From Lytechinus variegatus (Eukaryota; Echinodermata; Echinoidea; Temnopleuroida; Toxopneustidae): a DNA stretch of 64,000 bases. Shown here piece after piece: positions 21,458 to 32,419 of this stretch. Each line of letters begins with the position of its first letter. The first letter of the stretch is position 1. Location of the stretch: NCBI RefSeq assembly GCF_018143015.1, contig NC_054741.1, positions 39,336,510 through 39,400,509 of the forward strand. The letters are read 5' to 3'. The notes below the pieces were generated by a model. It searched no databases. It was not told where the DNA came from and saw nothing but the letters and a program-made list of their open reading frames with translations. The translations under genes were made by a program, and so were the position numbers.

Positions 21458-24400
21458 GGTTACACTTCGTAATTCCGAAGCTTCGTAATTCCGAAGGTTC
21501 TTTATTCCGAAGGTTCGTATTTCCGAAACACGTAAATTGCCTATACCTCGATGTTCGTTAATCCGAAAACGAAAAAGGGTTCGTTAATCCGAACATTTGT
21601 GGCGTTATTCCGACGGTTCGTTATTCCGAAGGTTCGATAATCCGAAAACGAAATAAGGTTCGTTGTTCCGAAGGTTCGATAATCCGAAAACGAAATAAGG
21701 TTCGTTGTTCCGAAGGTTCGTTAATCCGAAAACGAAATAAGGTTCGTTGTTCCGAAGGTTCGTTAATCCGAAAACAAAATAAGGTTCGTTTTTCCGAAGG
21801 TTCGTTAATCCGAAAACGAAATAAGGTTCGTTAATCCGAAAACAAAATAAGGTTCGTTAATCCGAAAAATGAAAACCGGGAAAGCAGAGGCAAGGGGAGG
21901 GGGCGGGGGACACTGTTGCCGTTCAATTGTTGAGGATGGGAAGGCAAGGGCGGCCGAACGAATTTTCGTTTGGGGGTAAAGCCAAAAAATGAAACTCATA
22001 CGTCAAAATGGACACTTTGGTGATATTTTCCCCTTAAGATTATCATCTGCTTGAAGTCATTGTGTTTGATAGTGATTAAGTAGAGAAAAACCTTTTTTGA
22101 AGTGATTTCTTATTATGGCAAAACGTATATTTAGGCTTTATTTTTCGGGAGAGAGTGTAATGAGCGAGCGGCTTGGTAAAATAAATTCAAAGGTGAAGTT
22201 GTAAAACGTTTTGGGGGGTCAATTATTCTTAAAATGGCATAATTGCGAGGTTTTGCGAGCGTGAATCACAAGCTAAAACTTTAGGGTATTTCAATAAAAA
22301 ATGAAAATAAGTTTTTAAAAATCCGAGCAGATTTCTGCTGTCATTAAAAAGATGTGCATCTAACTAAAAAATTAACACGAGTGCAAAACGCAGCTTAAAC
22401 ATACTGACCAGAAAAGGAACCTGTTAAAGAAAGCATTTAGTGACCTCTTTAGGATGCATATTTCACCAATCGAATGAGAGTGCGAAGCGCAAGCTGAAAA
22501 TTTGCAATATTCCAGCCTGAAAACTTAACTTGTATACTTTAAAAAGAGTATTTTATTTCGAAAAAACACGAAAAACCGCATATTTATTTTTGAAAAAGGA
22601 ACTTTCCCATTTTGGAAAATATTCATTTCCCAGTTTTTTTATTTCATTTTGGGGGTGCAAGTGCCCCCTGCCTCCCTCCCGGCGGATCCAACTTTCGTCA
22701 AATAGGGGGGGGGGCAATATTTTTTTCAACCACATTTTCCTCGATCGGCAGCTTAAAGATGATTTTTGTTTGTTTCTTTGAAAGGGTAGTCCTAACAGTC
22801 AATAATTAGCTTTATACTTATAAACAAAATAAATATGTAATAACATGATAAACCCTTTTTTAATAATGCGAGCGCGAGCTATATATTTTTTTTAATATGA
22901 TGGGCAATATGTTTGTGATCTTCAAAACGAAATGCCTATGTAACTAACTTTAGATAATAACTGCGAGCAAGGTCGCAAACAGAAATTTTAAATATATAAG
23001 CTCTGACCTGATCTAAAGGGGACATTTAAAGAATATTTTGCAGTTAGCCATGAAGACGATGCGTGTTTCAACCAGTGGCGGCGGAATATATTTTCCTTGG
23101 GGGGGGGCAAATCCAAAATAAGGGGACCAATAGGGGCAATTTGGTGCAAACGTATATTTTCACCATGAGATCATCATCTGTGTAAAGAGGTTGTGTGTTT
23201 TGTAGTAATTGAATTGAGCAAAAAAAATTAAGTGATCACTGATTGATAAATTATATATTTACGTTTCATTTCTGTGTAGCGAGCAAGCGGGGGTTTTTTT
23301 TGGGGGGGGGAAGAAATCAAATCTGAAGATGTAAAATTCGCCTTTTTGGTCAATTACAAGGGCATCCTTGTGAGATGTTGCGAGCGAATCACGTGCTCAA
23401 ACTTTTGGAAATTTCATGTAGGCCTAGAATGATAATAATGATATAGATATAGGGAAGCCACTTCAGTTCTGAAAACTGTTCTCCCAGCTATTATTTTTTT
23501 AACAAGAATGCTTAGAATGTCCAGTTTTCAGGTTGGAAATCGGAAAATTTTGGCTCACGTTTCTCGCTCGCATCAAGTATTGTTTATTGAGGAACTCATT
23601 CTATTCCTGGTTACAAAAAAATATAAAATGTCCAGTTTTCAGGTGGAATATCACAAATTTTAAGCTTGCGGTTCGCGCTCTCGTGAGATAAATATTCTAT
23701 TCATGAGTCACTAAATGCAGTCCTTAAAAGATTACTTAGGTCACTATATAAACAAATTACAGCTCGCCCTCGAGTTAATTCTTTAGAAAGATACACATCT
23801 TTCTCACGATTAAAAAAAAACTGCTCAGAATGTTTAAGTTCACGTCTTGTTACATGAAATGTCTATTAGTTTGAGCTTGCGATTCGCGCTTTCAACATCT
23901 CACAAGGATCATTATTATAGTATTATTTTTTATTACCAGCAGAAGCTGTTATTAAAAATGACATCCCCTCCAATACAAATCCTATTATCTAGAGGTTACT
24001 CGCACGCGACCAACACACTTGATCCCCTGCATCTTTAAACCATTTGCTTAGGCAGCAATTGCTCAGATAAAATCGAAATTAGCCTATGCTTGATCAGGGC
24101 GCCTATTCTTAATGAAATACATGCTTTTGGCCACAACACATGCATGTATCATCGATCGTCATTGCATAATATCGTGTAATCTTGTAATGACAACACCGTT
24201 TTTGTTACCAAAATGAATAATTTTTCATTTTCGGAAATACGAACCTTATTTCGTTTTCGGATTAACGAACCTTATTTCGTTTTCGGATTAACGAACCTTA
24301 TTTCGTTTTCGGATTAACGAACCTTATTTCGTTTTCGGATTGACGAACCTTCGGAATTACGAACCTCATTTTGTTTTCGGATTAACGAACCTTCGGAATT

Positions 24401-24571
24401 ACGAACCTTATTTCGTTTTCGGATTAACGAACCTTATTTCGTTTTCGGATTGACGAATCTTCGGAATTACGAACCTTATTTCGTTTTCGGATTGACGAAC
24501 CTTCGGAATTACGAACCTTCGGAAATACGAAGCTTCGGAATTACGAAGCTTCGGAATTACGAATGTATGCG
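21458..24571. mobile_element. 3.1 kb foldback element with minisatellite arms
   Basis: The left arm (21464-21868) and right arm (24236-24565) are inverted arrays of the same unit, built of a 26-bp block (GGTTCGTTAATCCGAAAACG + AAATAA) and a 16-bp block (GGTTCGTTGTTCCGAA). Both outer ends read TTCGTAATTCCGAAGCTTCG. An 8-bp direct repeat TCATACAC occurs just outside (21450-21457 and 24572-24579). The 2.4 kb middle has no long frame. It carries a degenerate motif like GCGAGCGTGAATCACAAGCT in the first part and its inverse (AGCTTGCGATTCGCGCT) after about 23500, so dyad symmetry extends inward. The layout matches foldback elements (Drosophila FB, sea urchin TU). Confidence 0.8.
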
Positions 24572-24841
24572 TCATACACTGACCAAGTCATGGTCCTTTG
24601 ATAACATTACAGACTGTCAAAAGAACAACAAATCAGAGACAGAAAAATTTATTAAGCCAGGGGAGGTATTCTGAAAACGATATCTATTATATTACCTCAT
24701 TGACAATGAGATAGGACGCTAAAATCATTGCAAATCAGTATTCTGAAAATCTTCTTAATGCGTTGTCATGTACATGTGCCATATTTGTCAGCGCATGGGG
24801 GCGCTTTTGCGTATTAAAAAGAAGTGTTAAGGTAACTTTAC

Positions 24842-24967
24842 AAATTTTGTCTCTATTTTTGTCTCTTTTCTGTTTTGTATTGTTGATGAAGTTGTTGTGA
24901 TAGTAAATTTTGTCTCTATTTTCGTCTCTTTTCTGTTTTGTATTGTTGATGAAGTTGTTGTGATAGT
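24842..24967 (+). repeat. Two-copy tandem repeat, 63-bp period
   Basis: A 63-bp unit beginning AAATTTTGTCTCTATTTT and ending GTTGTTGTGATAGT occurs twice in direct succession with a single visible difference. Confidence 0.8.
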
Positions 24968-24991
24968 CGTACCAGGAAGGGTGTTCTCTTA

Positions 24992-25835
24992 TACCCCTTA
25001 CATAAACCCAATTATGCGGCTAATAGCAGCATAATTTGGTCGTAAAATTGGAGGAGGACCAGAGTTATCCGCATTATTTTGATGCTGCTATTATCCGCAT
25101 AATAGCAGCATCGGGACAAGATTTTGAGTTTATGAACGCATTTCCAAATAATGCGGATAATTGCCATGGTGCGGTCACCCTTTTCCAACACAACCGCATC
25201 GGAGGGGGCGTGTCCAGTTGTCATGACGATTATCCGCCTTTTTCAGGACGGGCACTCGTAAAAATAATGCGGCTTATTTTCAGAGTTTGTGAACTCAATT
25301 TTTATTGAATTATCCGCATTATTCTTAGGCGGCTAATTGGAGGATGGGTTTATGAAAAGGGTATTAAGCTCCCCTCCCTGATATGACAGCGTTCTTATCT
25401 TTGTAAGGACTGCCCTTTTCTTATCTTCAACACGCCTTTATTGTATACCCTTTTCATAAGCCTATCCTCCAATTAGCCGCCTAAGAGTAATGCGGATAAT
25501 TCAATAAAAATTGCGTTCATAAACTCCGAAAATACGCCGCATTATTTTTACGAGCGCCCGTCCTGAAAAAGGCGGATAATCGCCATGACAACTGGACACG
25601 CCCCCTCCGATGCGGTTGTGTTGGAAAAGGGTAACCTTGTGACCGCACCATGGCAATTATCCGCATTATTTGGAAATGCGTTCATAAACTCAAAATCTTA
25701 TCCCGATGCCGCTATTATGCGGATAATAGCAGCATCAGAGTAATGCGGATAACTCTTGTCCTCCTCCAATTTTACGACCAAATTATGCTGCTATTAGCCG
25801 CCTAATTCATTTTAATTGGGTTTATGAAAGGGGTA
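24992..25835. mobile_element. Two inverted MITE copies forming a ~0.84 kb palindrome
   Basis: Left copy about 24992-25362 and right copy about 25445-25835 are inverse to each other over their whole length. Each has its own inverted ends (ACCCCTTACATAAACCC and GGGTTTATGAAAAGGGT types). Internally they carry repeated ATTATCCGCAT and GCGGATAAT boxes and GCTATTATCCGCATAATAGC. Arms of about 370-390 bp are separated by about 80 bp. No protein is encoded. Confidence 0.75.
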
Positions 25836-26189
25836 GTAGATATTACCAATCAAAATGCCCTTTATATTGGCAGTTTAACCAATAGAAGTGTTCCTTATGT
25901 CAAGAGATTATCATGGGCACTGCATAACACTAGTTTATTGCACATTGCATGACAGTGAAATAGGCACTTTTAATACGCAATGACTGATTTTTTTCATTTC
26001 TTGACACATGCAAAAAAATAAAGAAAGTAAAGGTGAATACATATGATTGAGTGTTATGTGCCACGATCGAATGATGTGACGGAGTCTAGGCTAAATCACG
26101 ATCCCTTTTTCATGTCGACACTATCGATGTCGGGATTAATTTTTAAGCGACATGTCGACATGGATTTTTGTTCCCGACAACAGCACTAT
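25836..26189. other. Short intergenic stretch with a CATGTCGACA palindrome pair
   Basis: No gene seen. CATGTCGACA occurs near 26111 and CATGTCGACATGG near 26151, giving a local dyad-rich patch. Confidence 0.35.
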
Positions 26190-26512
26190 TAACGAAAGAG
26201 AGTAAATAAAGAAAGAACGAAATAAAGAATGAACAAAAGAAAAATTTTTTAAAACAACAAAGTTAATAAGAGGGCATAAAAATGTCAGAAAGCGGGAATT
26301 TAAAAAAAGAATGAAAGAACGAACGAACGGAAAGAGAAAGAAAGAACAAAATAAGAAAATAAAAAGGAAAAAAATGAATAAAAGATAGAAAACAAAGAAA
26401 AAGAAGAAATAAAAAAGATTTAGAAATTAAGGGAAGGAAGAAAGAAAAAAGGGAAAAAGAAATTGAAGAAAAAGAAAAGGAAAAATAAAAATAAAGATAA
26501 AAGAATTTTATT
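26190..26512 (+). repeat. Purine-rich (GAAAGAA)n-like tract
   Basis: About 320 bp almost wholly A and G on this strand, built of degenerate AAAGAA and GAAAGAACGAA units. Low complexity. Confidence 0.7.
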
Positions 26513-27315
26513 CATTTTCCACATATTAAGTAAAAAAAAACATACACATACATGTAGATAATTACAAAACAAGTATAGTTACAATATCATTAAATAAAAA
26601 AGACATAGAAAATCAAAATGTGGAGGGGATTGACAAAGGCCTCATTGATCTATCAATCTCTATCCCAATTAAAAAAAATGGAATACATAAATTACATATG
26701 AGAAAAATATACTTGACCTCAAAAACCCAAAGCAAAAGACTGTAGTAGAAGAATAAAGGGGAGTGAGAGGCAAATACCTAACTACCTTAAGGAGTGATAA
26801 GAAAAAATTCATATTTACCTTTGACAGACAGGAGTGTGGGGAAATGTTTGAGTTTATTTGATAAAGAATTCCAAAGTAGTGTACATCTTGAAAATGTGTA
26901 TTTGAAATTTGGAATAAAGAGATCAATAGTTTATCTGATTAGACGACCGGTAAGTGATTTATTCTGTACAAAACATTTATTAAGAAAGTTTGGCAAGAGA
27001 TCATTGTAATAAGAATACAGCAGTTTGTTGAATATTAATTTGACCTATAGTGAGTATTTTATATTTGGTGAAAAATGGAGCTGTATGTGTACGAGGGATA
27101 GAGTTTGTGATAATTCTTATTGCACATTTTTGAAGCATTCTTAATCTACTCAGATGGCAATCAGAACAATTTCCCCACACAATATTGCAATAGTTAAAAT
27201 GAGGTAAAATCATTGTATAATACAGATTAAGAAGAATATTCAAAGGTAATAGTCTGTTCATGACACCTAGTGTTTTTGCTACTTTACAAGACACACTATT
27301 AATATGTTCTTTCCA
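26513..27315 (-). pseudogene. Non-LTR retrotransposon (CR1-like) reverse transcriptase C-terminal relic
   Basis: The minus strand reads SWKEHINSVSCKVAKTLGVM, then LYYTMILPHFNYCNIVWG and LQKCAIRIIT, and after frame breaks NFKYTFSRCTLLWNSLSNKL. This order (KTLGVM, LPHFNYCxxVWG, LQKCAIRII, LWNSL) is the thumb and C-terminal part of CR1/Jockey-type reverse transcriptases. The catalytic palm is missing (5' truncated near 27315), frameshifts are present, and the 3' end runs to A/T-rich sequence near 26513. Not functional. Confidence 0.75.
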
Positions 27316-27417
27316 AGACTGAATGAAAGAAAAAAAAAGATAAAGAAAAGGGAAGAAATACAAATAAAAAGATTACAAAAGATAAAGTAAATAAAGAAAG
27401 AAAAAGGCAAAAAGACA

Positions 27418-28774
27418 AGTAAGGTGCCTCTGGCAGTCTCACCTGCATTCCTCGATTCAATATAGCAGCAGTGCTGACTTTGAAAATGACTATGAAATAA
27501 TTATTCACAAAAAACACCATTCCTATAATATGCCTACTACATTCATTGACCCTAAATGATATTTTGATCTTGATCAAGTGACCTACGACTTGTGCAAGAT
27601 GAGCAATGATACTAGATACAGGATTACTCCTATTTCAACATTTCATTAACTCAACCTTATATCCATAAACTTTCAAAGTTATGATGGCAATTCAAAAATT
27701 ACCTACAACATGGCCAAAGTTCATCAACCTTAAATGACCTTCGAACTTGGTCACTCGCACAGGATGTTCAGTGATACTTGATTACTCTTATGTCCAAGTT
27801 TGGTGAACTAGATCCATAAACTTTTGCGATGGTAATTCAACAACAAGTGGAATGCCTCTGGCCGTCTCACCTGCATCACGCGATTCAACATAGCAGCATT
27901 GCTGACTTTGAAAACTACTACAACTCGCACAAAATGTTCAGTGATACTTGGTTACTCTTATTTCCACGTTTTATGAACTAGACCAATACACTTACAGAGA
28001 CAGGATGGTAATTCAACAAATACCCCCAATGTGGCCAAAGTCCATTGACCTCACATGACCTTTGACCTTGATCATGTGACCTGAAACTTGCACAGGATAT
28101 TCAGTGATACTTGATTACTCTTATGTCCAAGTTTCAAAAGACAGATCAATAAACTTGCAAAGTTATGATGGTGATTCAACAGATACCATGATTATGGCAA
28201 AAATTTATTGACCTTTGACCTTGGTCATGTGACCTGAAACTTGCACAGGATGTTCAGTGATACTTGATTACTATTATGTCCAAGTTTCATGAATCAGATC
28301 CAAAAAGTTTAAAGTTTTGATTGTAATTCAACAGATACCCCAAAATCGGCCAAAGTTCATTGACCCTAAATGACCTTTGACCTTAGTCATGTGACGTGAA
28401 ACTCATGCAAGATGTTTGGGGATACTTGATTGACCTTATGTCCAAGTTAAATGAACTAGGTCCATATATTTTCTAAGTTATGATGAAATTTCAAAAACTT
28501 AACCTCAGGTTAAGATTTTGATGTTGATTCCCCCAACATGGTCTAAGTTCATTGACCCTAAATGACCTTTGACCTTGGTCATGTGACATGAAACTCTACT
28601 GGATGTTCAGTAATACTTGATTAACCTTATGGCCAAGTTTCATGAACTAGGTCCATATACTTTCTAAGTTATGTCATTTCAAAAACTTAACCTTAGGTTA
28701 AGATTTGATGTTGACGCCGCTGCCGCTGTCGGAAAAGTGGCGCCTATAGTCTCACTCTGCTATGCAGGTGAGAC
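27418..28774 (+). mobile_element. DR1-type tandem element, long copy
   Basis: The head at 27422 (GTGCCTCTGGCAGTCTCACC) is followed by at least six units of about 160-190 bp. Each has CATTGACC..AAATGACC, a GACCTTTGACCTTGGTCATG segment and a CTTGATTACTCTTATGTCC segment. The tail GTGGCGCCTATAGTCTCAC and TGCAGGTGAGAC close it at 28774. A second head occurs internally at 27848, so two copies are fused or one was inserted in the other. Perfect DR1 motifs are at 28056, 28209, 28371 and 28563. Confidence 0.75.
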
Positions 28775-28785
28775 TAAAACGATCA

Positions 28786-29140
28786 CACTTAAGATCGCCA
28801 ACACAGATAGGCACACGTCGGACAGTGTATATCATTATTGCTGGAATAAAGACCTGACGGAAGTGCCCAAATCTCTGCTTATTTCTCAGCAATTACACAA
28901 TTTCTTCCAGAATCCTTTGGGCAAGTTTCATGAACATGGCACATATTTTTTTATTCATACAGACACTTGGGTGGTCATTATCTTGGATTCTGTAAAAAGT
29001 AATTTTGAGATCATTACCACAACTGGCATTATAATATCTTTAAATATACCCTCTTGCTCAACATTCTGCAGGACATGGTCTCTTGGTACTGGGTTGAATG
29101 TCAATGCCAATACAAAAAACATTCTATGGGTACAATAATG
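28786..29140 (+). repeat. Interspersed repeat, inverse relative to 17820-19060
   Basis: It shares ACTTGGGTGGTCATTATCTTG and TTTCTCAGCAATTAC (read inverse) with the intronic repeat at 18600-18800. The open frame through this region is not a gene, because it starts inside the DR1-type element and runs through the repeat. Confidence 0.55.
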
Positions 29141-29141
29141 T

Positions 29142-29391
29142 GGAGCGTTGTGGCCCAGTGAATTAGTCTCTGGACTTTGAAACAGAGGGTCGTGGGTTTG
29201 AATCCCAGCCATGGCGTAATTTCCTTCGGCAAGAAATTTATCCACATTGTGCTGCACTCAACCCAGGTGAATGGGTACCTGCCAAGCTACAGCTGGGGTA
29301 ATAATATCAAAGTCCTTTGGAAGTGCATAGAGGCATCATAATTGTGATATGCGCAATAAAGAACTGTGTATTAGTATTATCATTATTACAA
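29142..29391 (+). mobile_element. tRNA-derived SINE with ATT-rich tail
   Basis: The head GAGCGTTGTGGCCCAGTGA has an A-box-like segment, and GGGTTTGAATCCC (29194-29206) is a clear B box. The body (CCTTCGGCAAGAAATTTATC, CACTCAACCCAGGTG, AATGGGTACCTG) resembles a SINE body widespread in marine invertebrates. The tail is ATTAGTATTATCATTATTA. Transcribed regions only; no protein. Confidence 0.75.
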
Positions 29392-29985
29392 TTGCCTCTG
29401 TTTTAGTGTTAGGTCAGTGTCGTTTTCAAGTAGTTTTTTGATAATTGGGAAAAATATTCTCTGAACACCTGTGCCAGCCAAATTGTGTCATCTACTGATT
29501 CATAGACACAGTTTGATCATGATGTAACATTAAGAAAAAAGAGTAATTGACATCAGATGAGGGCTTTATTGCTACAAACAAGTTTTCAGCAATCAAAATT
29601 GCATAAAAGGTGTACTGGCTATCTGTTATGCTACCAGAATAATCTGAAGAATTGGACACATCACAGTCATCACTGTCAGTCTACACTGTCAAAATTGAAA
29701 CCATGAGGTCATAATTAACAATAGATTGATTTCTCTCTGAAGTAGTTTGTGCTTTTCCTTTTGAAACTTTTGCAGCTTCTAAATTTTTGAAACTTTTGCA
29801 GCTTCTAAATTTTATTGAAGGTGTAACCCACTATATATTTTATCTTTCCTCATTTTCTTGAACCTCTTGCTGCAGAACGATGAATCTCCAGTCTGTCACC
29901 ATAGGCGGCCTTACTCACTGAGCTAGCAGGATAACAATTATCTTCTTCTTCTTTCCTTGGTTGGCAACCAGTCAGGATTGACTAT
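29392..29985. other. Intergenic, no gene recognised
   Basis: Includes a short direct duplication of GAAACTTTTGCAGCTTCTAA near 29760-29812. Nothing else recognised. Confidence 0.35.
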
Positions 29986-30232
29986 TTTTGTCACAGCTTT
30001 TGTTCATTTTCAATAGATTATTTTTTTTTTTCATTTCCATTCCTTTTTTTTCTTCTCTCCCTTTTTCTTTTTCCTTCCTTTTCTTTTTCTTTTTTTCCCT
30101 TCTTTTTCCTTTTCTTTTCTTGTTATTTTTCTTTTCTTCTTTTTCCCTCTTATTTTTTCTTTTTCTATTCTTTTCTCTTTTTTTCTTTTTATTTCTCTTT
30201 TTTTTTCTTTTGTATGCGTTCTGTTTCTTGCA
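29986..30232 (+). repeat. Pyrimidine-rich (TTTTC)n tract
   Basis: About 240 bp of almost pure C/T. The Lys/Glu-rich and Phe/Leu-rich frames here are by-products of composition. Confidence 0.75.
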
Positions 30233-30621
30233 GCACGTGTGATTTTCTTCTGCTACAGTAAGCTGCAACAGAGAAAACAAAAGTAAACTGGATTTGGCCT
30301 AATAAAACTTCAGGTTTCGGGACACCACAAACTAAAGTATGGGATGAAAGTGCAAAAAACAAACAAAAACAAAACTAAACAAACCAACAAATAAACAACG
30401 AAACTTCTCTCTTAATCCTTATCTCTTTTCTGTCCTCCCCTGACAAATCACCAAATTAAAGAACTTGGATAATTAGCAAAGGGTAAGAAAGGGGAAAATA
30501 TTATATCGACAGATATTGGGACTAGTCTACTCTCCAAGAGTATTGGGTATTTATTTTTCTGACTAAATAAACTGATGCCATTGGGAATTACAGTTTACAC
30601 ACACTTGACACACACTCGAAA

Positions 30622-30724
30622 TTTTAGTTTTATCTTATCAATAAACTTGTTAACTTTGGTATAAGTCACAAAATTTTAGTTTATCTTATCGATAAACTTG
30701 TTAACTTTGGTATAAGTCACAAAA
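30622..30724 (+). repeat. 51-bp tandem duplication inside the LINE reverse transcriptase
   Basis: TTTTAGTTTATCTTATCGAT through TATAAGTCACAAAA occurs twice in succession. The unit is 17 codons, so the frame is kept between copies (DKLVNFGISHKI repeated). The first copy has one extra T, which breaks the frame upstream. Confidence 0.75.
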
Positions 30725-31804
30725 TTGTCAATTGGATTCGTTCATTTTTGTGTCAAAGAAAACAAAGAGTAAATATAGGTCAGATTACATCTGATTGGTC
30801 ATGCTGTCATGGAGGTATACCCCAGGGGACAAAACTTGGCCCCCTCCTCTTTATTATTATGTTGTCTGATTTGAATCTGAATTTTCCCCTAGTCAAATAT
30901 GTAGATGATACTACTATCTATGATGTGTGTAACGTTAGGAACCAAGACACACAAAAGAGTGCGTTAGATGAATTGGTATTATGGTCGAATAAGAATGACA
31001 TGCATATAAACTCAAAGAAAACTAAAGAAATGGTGATTAACTTTACTAAGATGGATTTGACACACGCATTAACCATTGATGGCGTAATGCTAGATCGTGT
31101 AAGTGAAACAAAGTTGTTAGGATTATGGATAAATGATCGGTTGAAGTGGGATACCCATACTGATGCAATTTATTCCAAAGCTGCAAGACGACTATTCCTC
31201 CTGGTTCAGTTACGCAGAGCCGGCCTTTCTAGTAATGAATTATGTATGTATTACAAAGCCTGTATACGTTCTGTTCTCGAGTATGCCTGCCAAGTATTTC
31301 ATGGGGGGTTAACAAACGAACAGTCGCAATTACTGGAATCTGTACAAAAACGAGCAATACGTATAATCAACCCACAATTATCGTACACTGAGGCACTCAA
31401 AGAATTAAACTTAGAATTGTTATCTGACCGTAGGAAAATCATGTGTGAAAAGCTATTCCTCCAATCACAAAATTCAGATCATATCTTGAATAACCTCCTT
31501 CCATCAAAGAAAGAGTATAAGTATGATTTTAGGAACAAAAAACAATTTCCCTTGCCAATGTGTAAAACAAAGAGGTACAAACAGAGTTTTATCCCCTGGT
31601 GTCTGTACAATCTTCAATAGCAAGAATAGTCTCTCGCGCTTTAGAAAATGAGTTTGTTTAATACTCTGTTGAAAGGATCAAGCACTCTCTCGATGTCATA
31701 CATTTAATACATTTTTATATCTAAATATTGCGTTGGATTCGCTATAGTGTTGAGTCTGTATACTTGAAAGTGATGCAATGTACAATATCTCCCAGGTTCA
31801 TTCT

Positions 31805-32060
31805 CTATGTTTCCATTTCCTCCTCTTCTCTCTCTCTCATCTATTTTTATTTATTTTTTTTTATTCCTTTCCTCATTCCTTCTCCTTTTTGACCCCTTAC
31901 CCCTTTTCGTACTCCCTCCTCCTCTTTGCATTTTTTTTCTTTCTTCTGCTTCTCTTCATATTCACCATGTTTTTCTTCTTCATTTTCTTCCTTTTTATTT
32001 CCTTCCTCTTATTCCTCATTACTTTTCCCCCAATTCTTTCTCCTTCCCATCCGAATTATC
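31805..32060 (+). repeat. Pyrimidine-rich tract in the LINE 3' region
   Basis: About 250 bp of C/T-rich low-complexity sequence. The apparent Phe/Leu/Ser frames have no coding meaning. Confidence 0.65.
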
Positions 32061-32419
32061 TATTAACTATCCTAATTTATTCTGAATGATCTGGTTTGAC
32101 CATTATTAGGAATTGCAGTTCAGGTTGTTAACCCCCCCCACACACACACACCCTCTTTCATGTGAATATTTTGTCAGCTTTGAATTGATATTCTTGTTTT
32201 CATTCCCTGCTTATTCTTCATATTCCATTTTCCTTCTTATACTGATTATTTCCTGTTTGTTTTTGGTATTAATGTACAGTGTATATTGTTACAAATTTCT
32301 CACTGGTTTTTAAATATTTATTTGATATGTAATTGTGAATTTAATTGTACTTCTTTGAATTGTCAATAATCCAACTGTCATGGTTGCAATGAATGAATAA
32401 ATAAATAAATTAAATTAGT

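Larger units (their letters stand above)
30622..32416 (+). pseudogene. 5'-truncated CR1-like LINE with reverse transcriptase domain
   Basis: Reading in frame from about 30645 to the stop at 31618-31620, the product includes GIPQGTKLGPLLFIIMLSDL and YVDDTTIYD. These are motifs of the non-LTR reverse transcriptase palm; the catalytic pair is DD, with V in place of the usual A before it. Then come KTKEMVINF, KLLGLWINDRLKWDTH, YKACIRSVLEYACQVF and LLESVQKRAIRIINP (thumb and C-terminal region). Endonuclease and the N-terminal half are missing. The first 100 bases hold an in-frame 51-bp duplication. The 3' UTR includes a pyrimidine tract (31805-32060) and ends in a tail GAATGAATAAATAAATAAAT at about 32412. 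It is a typical dead-on-arrival retrotransposon insertion. Confidence 0.8.

Noticed and set aside
28671-29138. 155-codon open frame
   Set aside because: It starts within the DR1-type element and continues through a dispersed repeat seen again at 18.6 kb; no domain and no conserved start.
29972-30280. 102-codon Lys/Arg/Glu-rich frame
   Set aside because: It is the antisense of a pure pyrimidine tract; composition alone keeps the frame open.
31778-32089. Two overlapping Phe/Leu-rich frames that look like membrane proteins
   Set aside because: They lie in a C/T-rich low-complexity tract in the 3' region of a LINE; hydrophobicity is a by-product of TTY codons.
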